NCBI RefSeq assembly: GCF_033304615.1
Contig: NZ_CP129118.1
Coordinates: 2,042,001 to 2,106,000 of the forward strand
Origin: Sporosarcina oncorhynchi
GTDB lineage: Bacteria > Bacillota > Bacilli > Bacillales_A > Planococcaceae
Length of the DNA: 64,000 nucleotides
Direction of reading: 5' to 3'
Below, piece after piece: positions 38,223 through 47,094 of the stretch. The notes under the pieces were generated by a model. The model ran no database searches. It was not told the origin of the DNA and saw only the letters and a program-made list of their open reading frames with translations. The number at the start of each line of letters is the position of its first letter. The first letter of the stretch is position 1. A program made the position numbers and the translations under genes.

Positions 38223-38663
38223 TCATGATAAGTTTTTAACAGATAATCCAAGTTTCTTTAGAAGGTCTATCGCCTGATTTTGTTCGTCAACCGTAAGACC
38301 AGACATCATTTTTTTTATATGCTGTTCATGCTTCGGAAAAATATCATTTATGAGTTCTTCACCTGTCGGCGTAATTACGATATAGATGATTCTTTTGTCT
38401 TCAAGGCTTGTCACTCGTTCCAACAGTCCTCTGCCTTCCAGCTTATCCACCACATATGTCATCGAGCCGCTTCTGAGAAGAATCTTTTGACCAATTTTCT
38501 GGATAGGTTGTTTTCCTTTATGATACAAAAGTTCAAGTACTGCGAACTCTGACGGATTTAGGTTATAGTCATCCAATAATTGATTCGACTCTTCCAAGAC
38601 AACTTTGCTAGCTCTTGAAAGAACGATAAACAATTTCAATGCACGTTCAATATCATTACCCAT
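38223..38663 (-). CDS. MarR-family regulator, MhqR (YkvE)-like
   Basis: A 146-aa winged-helix repressor. LNPSEFAVLELLYHKGKQPIQ and LLRSGSMTYVVDKLEGRGLLER form the DNA-binding unit, and a basic wing contains SLEDKR. The sequence and its position beside a KinD-like kinase gene recall MhqR (YkvE) of B. subtilis, which responds to quinones. There is no Cys at an obvious sensor position, so the signal is open. An inverted repeat upstream (38693-38716) may be its operator. Confidence 0.85.
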   Translation of the reverse strand: MGNDIERALKLFIVLSRASKVVLEESNQLLDDYNLNPSEFAVLELLYHKGKQPIQKIGQKILLRSGSMTYVVDKLEGRGLLERVTSLEDKRIIYIVITPTGEELINDIFPKHEQHIKKMMSGLTVDEQNQAIDLLKKLGLSVKNLS

Positions 38664-38692
38664 TTCTTAATCACCTTTTACTTTCTTTCTCT

Positions 38693-38716
38693 ATACATAT
38701 AAACTCATAGATGTAT
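38693..38716 (-). promoter_or_regulatory. Inverted repeat upstream of the MarR gene
   Basis: ATACAT at 38693-38698 is mirrored by ATGTAT at 38711-38716, about 30 nt before the gene. MarR proteins commonly bind such sites in their own promoters. Weak evidence. Confidence 0.3.
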
Positions 38717-38731
38717 GAAATAATTATCGAG

Positions 38732-40153
38732 TTACGAAAAGATAGGTCTCGTATCCGAAATTTCATTTGTTTTTCCTTGAAGCATCTTCGGAAAAGTCAG
38801 GATAAACTTTGTACCTTTTTCAATTTGACTCTCAACCGCTATTGTTCCACCATGCTCTTCCACAGTCTTTAATACAAAAGGTAATCCAAGTCCTGTCCCA
38901 CCTGCTTTAGAACTAAAAAAAGGCATAAACACTTGGCTTACTTGATGACGGGTCATCCCTTTACCAGTGTCCGCAATAGAAAGGATGATATCCCCTCCTT
39001 TTTCAATCAGTTCTATTGAAAGTTTGCCGCCTTTTGTCATTGACTCTAAGGCATTTTTAAATAAATTCAATAAAACTTGTTTGAATTTGTCTGAATCACC
39101 ATATAGAAGAGCGTCTTTTTCAGTAGTTATCCGCTTATAAATCTCAATCTCATCCATCATTGCTTTCGGATGAAACAGAGCTATCATATCACAAATGAGC
39201 CTTTCTAAAGAAAAAATGGTTTTCTTTCTTATAGCTGGTTTTGATAATAGTAGCATTTCATTCAAAATCGATTCCATGCGATCTATTTCGTCTTCGATTA
39301 CAGATATATATCGAAGCGAGTCATCCTTCGCAGTCGCTTTCAAAAGTTGAGTAAAACCTTTTAACGTTGTAATCGGATTTCTAATTTCATGCGCTATGCT
39401 GGCAGCTATTTGACCTACTGCAGATAAAGATCCAGAATGCGCCAGTTGCAACTGAAGATTCTCTTTTTCCGTCAAGTCTTCCAGTTCCAAAAAGAACATA
39501 GTTGTCTCTTCGTCATAATAAGTAGTAATATGGTAATGCCTAATGTCTTCTGCTGAATGTTGGATCGACTTGAAGGATTCGAAAAAGCCTTTTGTTTTTA
39601 TCATATCCCAAAATCCAACCGAATTAAATTCACCTATCCCATTAATCATTTCAGACACGTTTGCACCGATATAATCTGCTTTCTTCACTTTAAAGAATCG
39701 CGCATATCCGATATTCAAATCCCGTATGATTCCATTGCCGTCAACAATCACCATTGGATTGGATGATTGATTAAATGCTTTAATGTACTTTTTAAACGGT
39801 AGGATATTCAAAATAGCGTCAAATGTGAATTTCGTAATGACGATCTGACTTCCAACAGGTGCGAATAGATTGAGATAACCATTATGCAGCATATCTAATT
39901 GTATGGAAACAGGAAAGGATTCTGTAACGGGCTCTTTTGACAACATAGCTTTAGCAACGAAAGATCGCCAAGCATCAGCGGATTTTTTATCCAATCTATC
40001 AATTATATTTTTTGAGTTCTGCTTGCCCGATAGATATTTGAAAGATTCGTTTTCATGCAAGATTTCCCCATCGATGTCAACAATGAGGCTAGGCTTCAAA
40101 CAGTCATCTATGAGAAATGAAAAACTATTCATTATAATTCCACGATCATTCAA
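38732..40153 (-). CDS. Sporulation-type histidine kinase (PAS-HisKA-HATPase), soluble
   Basis: A 473-aa kinase without membrane helices. Two PAS-like regions (about 10-110 and 125-245) precede the dimerisation domain with the phospho-acceptor His in SIAHEIRNPITTLKGFTQLL near residue 265, then N-box NLFKNALES and G-boxes DTGKGM and GGTGLGL. The H-box matches KinA-E kinases that feed the Spo0F-Spo0A phosphorelay. It has no response regulator neighbour, as usual for those kinases, and lies where kinD lies in B. subtilis. A TTG start follows GGAGG by 7 nt. Confidence 0.85.
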   Translation of the reverse strand: MNDRGIIMNSFSFLIDDCLKPSLIVDIDGEILHENESFKYLSGKQNSKNIIDRLDKKSADAWRSFVAKAMLSKEPVTESFPVSIQLDMLHNGYLNLFAPVGSQIVITKFTFDAILNILPFKKYIKAFNQSSNPMVIVDGNGIIRDLNIGYARFFKVKKADYIGANVSEMINGIGEFNSVGFWDMIKTKGFFESFKSIQHSAEDIRHYHITTYYDEETTMFFLELEDLTEKENLQLQLAHSGSLSAVGQIAASIAHEIRNPITTLKGFTQLLKATAKDDSLRYISVIEDEIDRMESILNEMLLLSKPAIRKKTIFSLERLICDMIALFHPKAMMDEIEIYKRITTEKDALLYGDSDKFKQVLLNLFKNALESMTKGGKLSIELIEKGGDIILSIADTGKGMTRHQVSQVFMPFFSSKAGGTGLGLPFVLKTVEEHGGTIAVESQIEKGTKFILTFPKMLQGKTNEISDTRPIFS

Positions 40154-40327
40154 TTGGACACCTCCTGTGACAGTATTCGATTTTATGAAAAACAAAATGA
40201 TTTCATGCAAACAATCCTAAATCACTGCAGCAATCCTGATTAAATCACATTAGTAATCGGCATAATGCAGATAATTAGTCGATGTTATCTTGCAACAAAA
40301 TTTTATTCACCATAAATATTAAGGAGC

Positions 40328-42081
40328 TTGATTATGAATATAGTTCTTACTACATTAAATGCAAAATATATCCATACCAATTTGGCAATACGAAATTTAA
40401 AATCTTTTGCTATGCCCGAATACGAGCCGATTCTTACTGAATATACAATCAAAGACCCTGTTATGAATATTGTATCAGATATCTATCAAAAAAACCCAAA
40501 TATTATTGGATTCAGTTTGTACATTTGGAACATTGAAGAATCGATTAAGGTGATGAGGATACTGAAAAAGACAAATCCTAACGTTGTTATCATCGCAGGA
40601 GGTCCTGAAGTGACTTATGACTATGATAAATGGCTGTTGAAAGTTCCTGAAATTGACTTTATTGTCATAGGAGAAGGCGAAAGGACTTTTAAACAATTGC
40701 TGGATTATCACTCTGGTCAAATAGCACTTGATGAAGTGAACGGAATTGCTTACATGGAAGACGGAAACTAAAAGCGACAGCTCCTGGACCTAAACTCGAT
40801 TTACGTGAACTCCCTTCCCCTTTTCGATTTGAAGAGGATAAAGATCATCTTGGTAATCGGGTCACGTATATTGAGACAAGTAGAGGTTGTCCTTTCTCGT
40901 GCCAATTTTGCCTCTCTTCCATCGAAGTTGGGGTCCGTTATTTCAATAGGGATGCCGTCAAGGATGATATCCGTTATTTGATGAAGAACGGCGCAAAGAC
41001 CATTAAATTCGTCGATCGTACTTTTAATATTAGTAGAAGTTATGCGATGGAAATGTTCCAATTCCTCATTGATGAACATCTTCCAGGAACTGTATTCCAA
41101 TTTGAGATTACCGGTGATATTATGAGACCGGAAGTCATCAACTTCCTAAATGATCATGCACCGGCTGGTTTGTTCCGGTTTGAAATCGGCGTTCAATCTA
41201 CAAATGATTTGACGAATGAACTTGTCAAACGTCGTCAGAACTTCGAAAAATTATCACGTACAGTGACAATGGTTAAAGAAGGCGGTAAAATTGCACAGCA
41301 CCTAGACTTAATTGCCGGATTGCCCGAAGAAGATTATGATTCGTTTCGGAATACATTCAATGAAGTATTTGCAATGCGTCCAGAAGAGTTGCAACTTGGC
41401 TTCCTAAAATTATTACGCGGTACAGGGTTACGTATTCAAGCCGAACAGTATGGCTACACCTACATCGATGAAGCACCTTATGAAATTCTATCGAATAACG
41501 TTCTCACTTTTGATGATATTTTACGGATTAAACAGACAGAAGATGTGCTTGAGAAATATTGGAATGATAATAGAATGCCTCGAACTGTCGAATATCTCGT
41601 CTCAGCAGTTTTTGAATCGCCTTTCGATTTTTTCCAGCAATTTGGAACGTATTGGGAAACTCAAGGTTGGTCGAGAATCGGGCACCAATTACAGGATTTG
41701 TACACGCGTCTTGAAGATTTCCTCATTGCATCTGATAACGGAAACATTGATGTGATCAGAAGTCTCATGAAGTTCGATTATCTAGCCCACCATACATTCC
41801 AACCACGGCATATTTGGTGGGAGGATGCATTGGACCAAGATATGCTCGTACATCTTGAACGAACAGTCTTACGGGACACAGAGCTCTTAGACAACCTATC
41901 CACACCAACACGCCTGACTGAACGGAATATTAGAAAACATACTTTCATCACTTCTATCAATGCGAGACCTTCAGTAGACAATCATTCTGGGGTTATAGAA
42001 GAGGAAGGCTATCTTGTGACATTTTTCCACAAAGGACATGAACCGCAATTTCACTATATGGCTGCGAACGTTTTCGTATGA
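40328..42081 (+). pseudogene. B12-binding radical SAM protein (DUF4080 type), frameshifted
   Basis: The first frame (40328-40771, 147 codons) encodes a cobalamin-binding domain (IIGFSLYIWNIEESIKVM, VIIAGGPEVTYDYDKWL) and stops at a TAA. The next frame continues without gap from about 40768 to 42081, with the radical SAM cluster motif SRGCPFSCQFCLSS and the C-terminal DUF4080-like region. One base lost near 40765-40771 explains the break: CTA AAA GCG should continue the first frame. No slippery heptamer is visible at the junction. So the gene is disrupted, or the read contains an error. AAGGAG precedes the ATG. Its downstream terminator has been split by an insertion sequence. Confidence 0.85.
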
Positions 42082-42086
42082 GAAAA

Positions 42087-42114
42087 AAGCATCTTCCACA
42101 AACGGAAGATGCTT
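42087..42114 (+). terminator. Left copy of a duplicated 28-bp terminator hairpin
   Basis: AAGCATCTTCC pairs with GGAAGATGCTT around ACAAAC. The A-tract before it survives but the T-tract after it is replaced by the IS1182 end at 42115. An identical copy lies at 45584-45611. Confidence 0.9.
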
Positions 42115-42122
42115 CAGACTGT

Positions 42123-42174
42123 AGACAAAAGGGATGGAAATCGAATTGATTTCCATCCCTTTTGTCTTATTTTA
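42123..42174 (+). terminator. Terminator hairpin at the left end of the IS1182 element
   Basis: A perfect 20-bp inverted repeat (42123-42142 with 42148-42167) around GAATT, followed by TATTTT. It would stop rightward transcription entering the element. Confidence 0.85.
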
Positions 42175-42208
42175 CGCATTTGGCTCATAAACGTTAGACT
42201 GACACGAC

Positions 42209-42334
42209 GTTGATTTCCGTTCCGGGCGGACGCTTTCCGGGGGGCTTGCCCTCAGCCTCCTCGTCGCGTTGCTCCTGCGGGGTCTTCGCGCTTCGCTGAT
42301 CCCCCAGGAGTCGCCGCCCTGCACTCCAATCAAC
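42209..42334 (-). repeat. Dispersed repeat, copy 4 (inside the IS1182 element)
   Basis: 126 bp from GTTGATTTCCGTTCCGGGCG to CTGCACTCCAATCAAC, with GCCTCCTCGTCGCG inside. It is inverted relative to copy 5 on the other side of the transposase gene. Confidence 0.85.
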
Positions 42335-42351
42335 TAAATACTCCTGAGGAT

Positions 42352-43713
42352 TCAAGTGATATTTACAACCGGCGTCCTCCATGTCCAGCTGGCGAGCTTC
42401 TTAAGATTTAAGGCAGCAAAAGTCAGCATCGCCTGCATGGACAATTTTTTAAGTCCCCTTAGGGTTGTCCATCGCATGCCATGCTTTTCTTTGGCGTCGG
42501 CAAAGACACGCTCAATCGTCTCTTTACGCCTTCCGTATATTTCTTTAATTTCATGATTGTGACGCAAGTCCTCCGCTATATCCAAGTAATCTTGCCAGAT
42601 ATGACGTTGAATCATCTTTTGGTGATTCTTACTCTCCGTACATTGGCTAATTACTGGGCACGATTCACAAATAGAAGGAGTCGATGCATACTGGCGGTAT
42701 CCTTCCTTTGTGGTTGTTCGGTATGTAAGAACCTGTCCTTCCGGACAGAGATAGCAGTCATAGTGTTCGTCATAGACATACTCGTGTTTCTTGAAGAAGC
42801 CTTCTTTTGTCATTGGTCGTTTGTACGGCAGTGCAGGAAGAACCTGATTCTCTAAAAGGAAGTTGGCGATTGGTGTCTTGTAAGCTGCATCAGCGGCAAC
42901 GACGACTGGTCGTCCTACTTGGTCGATGATTTTCTGGACCAGCGGTTCAAGCATCTTACTGTCGTGAACATTTCCTGGGGTTACGATATTTGCGAGTACA
43001 AAACCCTTTTCGTCCGTAGCTGCGTGAAAAGAATAGGCAAACTGCTTTGTCCGTTCATCTTTTACGTAGTAACCACTTTCAGGATCTGTTGTCGATTCCT
43101 TAATCTCCTTATACTCTTCCTTTTCAAACTTTTCCTGTGGGAATGGTTTCTTCCCATGCTCTTCCCGATCGAGGTTGAGCTCCTCCTGGAGCTTTTTTTC
43201 ATAAGCCCGTGTCTCTCTACGAACAACCTTCTTCTCGAACTTTCTCTTATTCGCGCTCGCTTTAACATGGGTTGAATCAATAAAGACATGATCCGGGCTG
43301 AGAAGTCCGCGATTTGCCACCTCGTTTAAAACCTTTTAGAAGATCTGCTCAAACAGATCTGTATCTGCGAAGCGACGGACATAGTTTTTTCCGAACGTGG
43401 AGAAGTGAGGAACCTCTGAATGAAAGCCGAAGCCTAAAAACCAGCGATATGCCACGTTCGTTTCAATCTCCTTGATTGTTTGACGCATGGAACGGATGCC
43501 GAAGGTATATTGGATGAATGTCATTTTGATCAGTACTACAGGATCAATGCTGGGTCTCCCAATGGTTGAATAAAGATCTTCAACTAATGGATAGATAAAG
43601 GAAAAATCAATTGCCGCATCCAGTTTGCGCACCAGATGTTCTTGAGGAACCAACTGCTCTATAGTCAGCATTTCCAACTGTTTACGTTCATTGATTTGAT
43701 TCTTTGTCATCAT
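42352..43713 (-). pseudogene. IS1182-family transposase with in-frame stop codon
   Basis: Read through, the frame has 453 sense or stop positions plus a final stop. The N-terminal part (QLEMLTIEQLVPQEHLVRKLD, FIYPLVEDLYSTIGRPSIDP) and the DDE core (DSTHVKASANK, VAADAAYKTP, RKETIERVFADAKEKHGM) belong to the IS1182 group; a Cys cluster (LCPEG, CESCPVISQC) is typical of it. A TAA at 43336-43338 follows LFEQIF and the same frame resumes at once with KVLNEVANRGLL. This is a nonsense mutation, probably TAT to TAA, not a frameshift. The product is likely inactive unless the stop is read through. Confidence 0.9.
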
Positions 43714-43746
43714 ATCCATCACCTCATTCATTTAATAGGAAACACC

Positions 43747-43837
43747 GTTGATGGGAGCGGAGAACGGCGACTCCAGCGGGAACAGCGCGAGCTGAAGACC
43801 CTGGACTGAGCGCAGCGAGGGAAGCGGCTGAAGCCGT
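43747..43837 (+). repeat. Dispersed repeat, copy 5, left part (split by the IS4 element)
   Basis: Starts GTTGATGGGAGCGGAG and runs to the IS insertion point. It continues at 45470-45505 and ends CGGAAATCAAC. Joined, the copy is about 127 bp. Confidence 0.85.
43826..43837 (+). repeat. 12-bp target site duplication, left
   Basis: GGCTGAAGCCGT, repeated exactly at 45458-45469 on the other side of the IS4-family element. It is itself a partial palindrome (GGCT...AGCC). Confidence 0.92.
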
Positions 43838-45457
43838 CATAGCTGTCAACTTAAGATAAATGTGTGATTTTTCCAAAATGTTGGTATGTAATAGTTACCA
43901 ACAACTTTTGGAAAGGAGTTCTTTTCATGACTACATCTCAGACAACTCAACTTCTTGAACAGCTTTTTGAAAGTATCGAACCAACACGTGTAGATGAAAT
44001 TGCGAAGGAAACAGGTTTTATTAAAAGAAAGCGTCTCGTTACTGCAAGTGATTTTCTTGCCCTACTCTTTCAATTTCACGGGAACTTTGCAGGATGTTCT
44101 ATTCAGGAACTCTGTTCAAAACTAGTCATTGAACAAGATATCCTGATCAGTAGAACTGCCCTAGATAAGAAGTTTACCCCAGAAGCCGCACTGTTTCTTC
44201 GACGCCTTGTCCAAGAGATTCTACATCATCAGTTCCTAGAACACGTTCCTACTCATTCTTCTGCAGACCCGTTCCCATTTCTAAGCATCCGCGTGCTTGA
44301 TGCGACAGCTATCGAAGTACCAGATCATTTGAAAAAACGAGCCGTTAAAACAGAGCAGGAATCTGTGAAAATTCAATATGAGTACGATATCTTGTCAGGT
44401 AAAACTACGTTCTTAGATATTGATTTCCAACGTGTGAATGATACAAGAAAGGGTGCTGAACGTTTAGCTTACATCAACGACCATGATTTATGTTTGCAAG
44501 ATTTGGGGTATTTCAGTTTTGAACAATTTGGCCAGATGCAGAAAAACGGAGGCTTTTTTATCACGAAGCTAAGAAATGATGCCTATCTGGCATTCAAAAA
44601 CCCTTTTCCTGCTTATCATCAAAACGGAAAAGTGGTTCAAAGTAGCCTGTATCAACGAATTGACCTGGTAAAGCTTTGTGAAAATCTAGAACCTGGTGAA
44701 TATTTGGAGCTTGAGGGAGTTCATTTTGGTAGGGACTCCCATTTTCCAGCCCGTTGTATTGTGTTTTCACACGATGAAACTCAACGGCAGCACCGCTTAA
44801 AAAAAATTCACCGGCGCACTACCAAATCCGGAAAGAAACCTAAGAAAGTTGTAAGTGACCTGGCGGGCATAACAGTTTATATGACAAATCTGCCTGAATC
44901 CATTCCCGCAAAAAAGTTGGTAGAATTATATCGTTTGAGATGGCACGTCGAACTATGTTTTAAAACATGGAAATCCTACCTCGGTGTGGATCAATTCAAG
45001 GTGATGAAGAAAGAACGGTGGCTCTGTCATCTTTATGGAACACTTCTAGCAATCATCATCAGCCAACTGATAGCTTATCAACTGCGTAATGTCATTTGGG
45101 ATGAAGAACAGTTGGAAATCAGCGAGATGATCGCCGTACGCACTGTAGCCATAGAATTCTTGCCGAAGTTATATCGAATCTTTATCCACAAAAAGAGGGC
45201 GTTGAAGGACTTTTTGTGTCTGGCAATCAGGCTACTCATCAAAACTGCCCGAAAACCAAAGTCATCCAAAGGAACAGCCCTTCAACGCCTTCAATTCAAT
45301 TAGAGAAAACAATCAACCCTCTCGCTAAAAAAGGAAAATTGTAGTCTCAACATCTCAACAATTCAATTCCCCTAATTTCAAAGAGCAAACCTATTTTATC
45401 TTCAGTCCGGCTTAAATAATGGAAGATTTACTCCAAGTCCTTAAGTTGACAGCTATG
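43838..45457 (+). mobile_element. Complete IS4-family (IS231-like) insertion sequence
   Basis: 1620 bp with perfect 18-bp terminal inverted repeats CATAGCTGTCAACTTAAG (43838-43855 and the complement at 45440-45457) and a 12-bp target duplication, GGCTGAAGCCGT. One intact transposase gene. The 10-12 bp duplication and protein motifs fit the IS231 group of the IS4 family. Its clean ends show recent insertion. Confidence 0.95.
43927..45303 (+). CDS. IS4-family transposase
   Basis: A 458-aa DDE transposase. The first Asp is in RVLDATAIEVP near residue 125, the second in the LQDLGYFS region near residue 195, and the Glu lies within the IS4 YREK signature: YRLRWHVELCFKTWK, with Y-x2-R-x3-E-x6-K exactly spaced. 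It appears full length and intact. AAAGGAG lies about 9 nt before the ATG; the longer upstream frame crosses the left inverted repeat and is rejected. It moves only its own IS as far as can be seen. Confidence 0.95.
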   Translation: MTTSQTTQLLEQLFESIEPTRVDEIAKETGFIKRKRLVTASDFLALLFQFHGNFAGCSIQELCSKLVIEQDILISRTALDKKFTPEAALFLRRLVQEILHHQFLEHVPTHSSADPFPFLSIRVLDATAIEVPDHLKKRAVKTEQESVKIQYEYDILSGKTTFLDIDFQRVNDTRKGAERLAYINDHDLCLQDLGYFSFEQFGQMQKNGGFFITKLRNDAYLAFKNPFPAYHQNGKVVQSSLYQRIDLVKLCENLEPGEYLELEGVHFGRDSHFPARCIVFSHDETQRQHRLKKIHRRTTKSGKKPKKVVSDLAGITVYMTNLPESIPAKKLVELYRLRWHVELCFKTWKSYLGVDQFKVMKKERWLCHLYGTLLAIIISQLIAYQLRNVIWDEEQLEISEMIAVRTVAIEFLPKLYRIFIHKKRALKDFLCLAIRLLIKTARKPKSSKGTALQRLQFN

Positions 45458-45469
45458 GGCTGAAGCCGT
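45458..45469 (+). repeat. 12-bp target site duplication, right
   Basis: GGCTGAAGCCGT, identical to 43826-43837. Confidence 0.92.
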
Positions 45470-45505
45470 GCCCGCGGAAAGCGTCCGCTCGTAGCGGAAA
45501 TCAAC
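45470..45505 (+). repeat. Dispersed repeat, copy 5, right part
   Basis: GCCCGCGGAAAGCGTCCGCT to CGGAAATCAAC, the continuation of 43747-43837. Removing the IS and one target duplicate restores a normal copy. Confidence 0.85.
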
Positions 45506-45528
45506 ATTGTAGCTTTATCTCTATTTTA

Positions 45529-45582
45529 AAAGAAAAAAGACTGTAGGCAAACACCCAAATTCATGGAGTTTGTCTACAGTCT
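45529..45582 (-). terminator. Terminator hairpin at the right end of the IS1182 element
   Basis: 15-bp arms (45538-45552 with 45568-45582, one G-U pair) include the terminal repeat itself. On the minus strand a TTTTTTCTTTT run follows, so leftward transcripts from ktrD would end here. Confidence 0.8.
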
Positions 45583-45583
45583 G

Positions 45584-45611
45584 AAGCATCTTCCACAAAC
45601 GGAAGATGCTT
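45584..45611 (-). terminator. Right copy of the duplicated 28-bp terminator hairpin
   Basis: Identical to 42087-42114. As the leftward terminator of ktrD it has lost its own T-tract, because the IS end now follows the stem. The plus-strand T-tract is kept here. Confidence 0.9.
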
Positions 45612-45617
45612 TTTCTA

Positions 45618-46970
45618 TTACCCGATAATGACTCGTTCTTTAGGGTACGAGTAAGGTCGCTTGTTTTGCTTACCACCCAGTGTATAGAGGAAGGAGATAA
45701 GACCCACCCGCCCGATGAACATGAGAACCATTATAATCAGCTTGCCAACAGCCGATAAATCTGATGTGATGCCAAGTGACATACCACACGTTCCGAATGC
45801 TGAAGTGATTTCAAATAGCAAAGCAACAACTGGTAGATCTTTTTCAGTTATTAACAGAATTAACAATGAAGTGATGACCATCATTGTTGCCAATAGAATG
45901 ACCGCGTAGGATCGGTAAACATCAACCAGCTTGATTTCACGTCTAAAAATATTTATAACATCATTTCCACGTGCAAAGTTAATCAAAAAGAGAATTGCAA
46001 TTGCAAATGTCGTCGTCCGTATTCCCCCACCGACTGAACTTGGCGAAGCACCTATGAACATCAACGCAGATATAAATATATCCGTTGCGTCACTAAACTG
46101 CGTCACATCATACGTTGTCAATCCCGCGGACCTGGCCGACACAGAATGAAATAGAGCCGTGAATATCTTCTCGTGCCACGCTAATCCTTTAAATGAATTA
46201 AAGGATTCCAAGATAAAGATCATCAGCGCGCCAAAAACCAACAGTATTCCAAATGTCGCAGTCGTAATTTTAGTAAATAGCGAAAAACGGAAATGCGGGA
46301 CTTTTTTGGAAAAGAAACTTTTCACTTCTATAAGAACGGGGAAACCGATTGCACCTAAAACAATCAGAATCATCAATATGAGTTGCACAAAGTAATCGTT
46401 GAAGTATGGCATCATCGATTCACCCGTTATATCGAAACCGGCATTTGTCGTTGCAGAAACAGCCATGAACATTCCGTTCAATAAGGCATCCCCAAGTGAA
46501 TCATGGAACCTCATAATATATAATGTCAAAATAATGCCGCCCGTAACTTCAATCAGGAAAATCAGACGAACAATCTGTTTGATTAGTTGCACGACTCCCG
46601 CAAAGGAATACTGGTTGTGATCGACCATGATCAACTGTCTTTCACGAAGGCCAATCCGCTTTTTTACGAGCAGCCAGAAGAATGTACCGATTGACATAAT
46701 ACCAATTCCACCTAGTTGCAAAACAAGCATCAACATGCACAATCCAAAAACGGAATAAGTTCCACCTATGCTAATCGGTGTCAGTCCAGTCACACTGACT
46801 GCACTTACCGCGGTAAACAGACTGTCAATAAAACTTACGCGCACACCTGGCAAATAGACGCCTGGGAGATTAAGCAAAAGAAACGAAAAGCCGATTGCCA
46901 GAAAATAATAGAACACAATAACTTGCGCAGGTGTAAATCTATGAAGACTTTCTCGAGTGAGCTTTTTCAT
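45618..46970 (-). CDS. ktrD: K+ transporter membrane subunit KtrD
   Basis: A 450-aa membrane protein of the SKT (Trk/Ktr/HKT) superfamily with four M1-P-M2 repeats. The selectivity-filter Gly sequences are visible in SAVSVTGLTPI, SATTNAGFDI, SARSAGLTTYD and SAFGTCGMSLG. It forms the K+ pore gated by the RCK protein KtrC encoded at 3218-3877. The assignment as KtrD rather than KtrB rests on the order shared with B. subtilis and the absence of an adjacent ktrA-type gene. Its downstream terminator has been split by the IS1182 insertion. AAAGG lies about 9 nt before the ATG. Confidence 0.92.
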   Translation of the reverse strand: MKKLTRESLHRFTPAQVIVFYYFLAIGFSFLLLNLPGVYLPGVRVSFIDSLFTAVSAVSVTGLTPISIGGTYSVFGLCMLMLVLQLGGIGIMSIGTFFWLLVKKRIGLRERQLIMVDHNQYSFAGVVQLIKQIVRLIFLIEVTGGIILTLYIMRFHDSLGDALLNGMFMAVSATTNAGFDITGESMMPYFNDYFVQLILMILIVLGAIGFPVLIEVKSFFSKKVPHFRFSLFTKITTATFGILLVFGALMIFILESFNSFKGLAWHEKIFTALFHSVSARSAGLTTYDVTQFSDATDIFISALMFIGASPSSVGGGIRTTTFAIAILFLINFARGNDVINIFRREIKLVDVYRSYAVILLATMMVITSLLILLITEKDLPVVALLFEITSAFGTCGMSLGITSDLSAVGKLIIMVLMFIGRVGLISFLYTLGGKQNKRPYSYPKERVIIG

Positions 46971-47046
46971 TTCACCATACCTTTCTTTACCAAATGAATC
47001 ATCTCCTCATTTTAGAGAACTTTACGCCAAAAAGAAAGGTTTGTCC

Positions 47047-47087
47047 AAAAAAATAATGGCCGGCACATGTTCAGCATGTACCGGCCA
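47047..47087 (-). terminator. Terminator of the TerC-family gene
   Basis: A 13-bp stem (47057-47069 with 47075-47087, one mismatch) around TTCAG, followed on the minus strand by TTATTTTTTT. Confidence 0.88.
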
Positions 47088-47094
47088 GGAGTTA

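Larger units (their letters stand above)
42115..45583. mobile_element. IS1182-family element, interrupted by an IS4-family element
   Basis: Bounded by perfect 15-bp inverted ends CAGACTGTAGACAAA (42115-42129, and its complement at 45569-45583) and flanked by an identical 28-bp direct repeat that is a terminator hairpin. Length is 3469 bp, or about 1.84 kb once the inner IS (1620 bp) and one 12-bp target duplicate are subtracted, which fits the IS1182 family. It carries one transposase gene on the minus strand with an internal stop codon. Two copies of the dispersed repeat lie inside, one near each end and inverted to each other. Confidence 0.85.

Noticed and set aside
40760..40780. Programmed -1 frameshift in the radical SAM gene
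   Set aside because: No X-XXY-YYZ slippery heptamer at the junction and no clear downstream pseudoknot; a one-base loss is simpler.
43062..43289. Separate small gene within the IS1182 transposase region
   Set aside because: Overlaps the transposase in another frame and is arginine-rich by shadow coding.
42115..45583. Composite transposon carrying cargo
   Set aside because: Once both transposases and the repeats are removed no cargo gene is left; it is a nested pair of single ISs.
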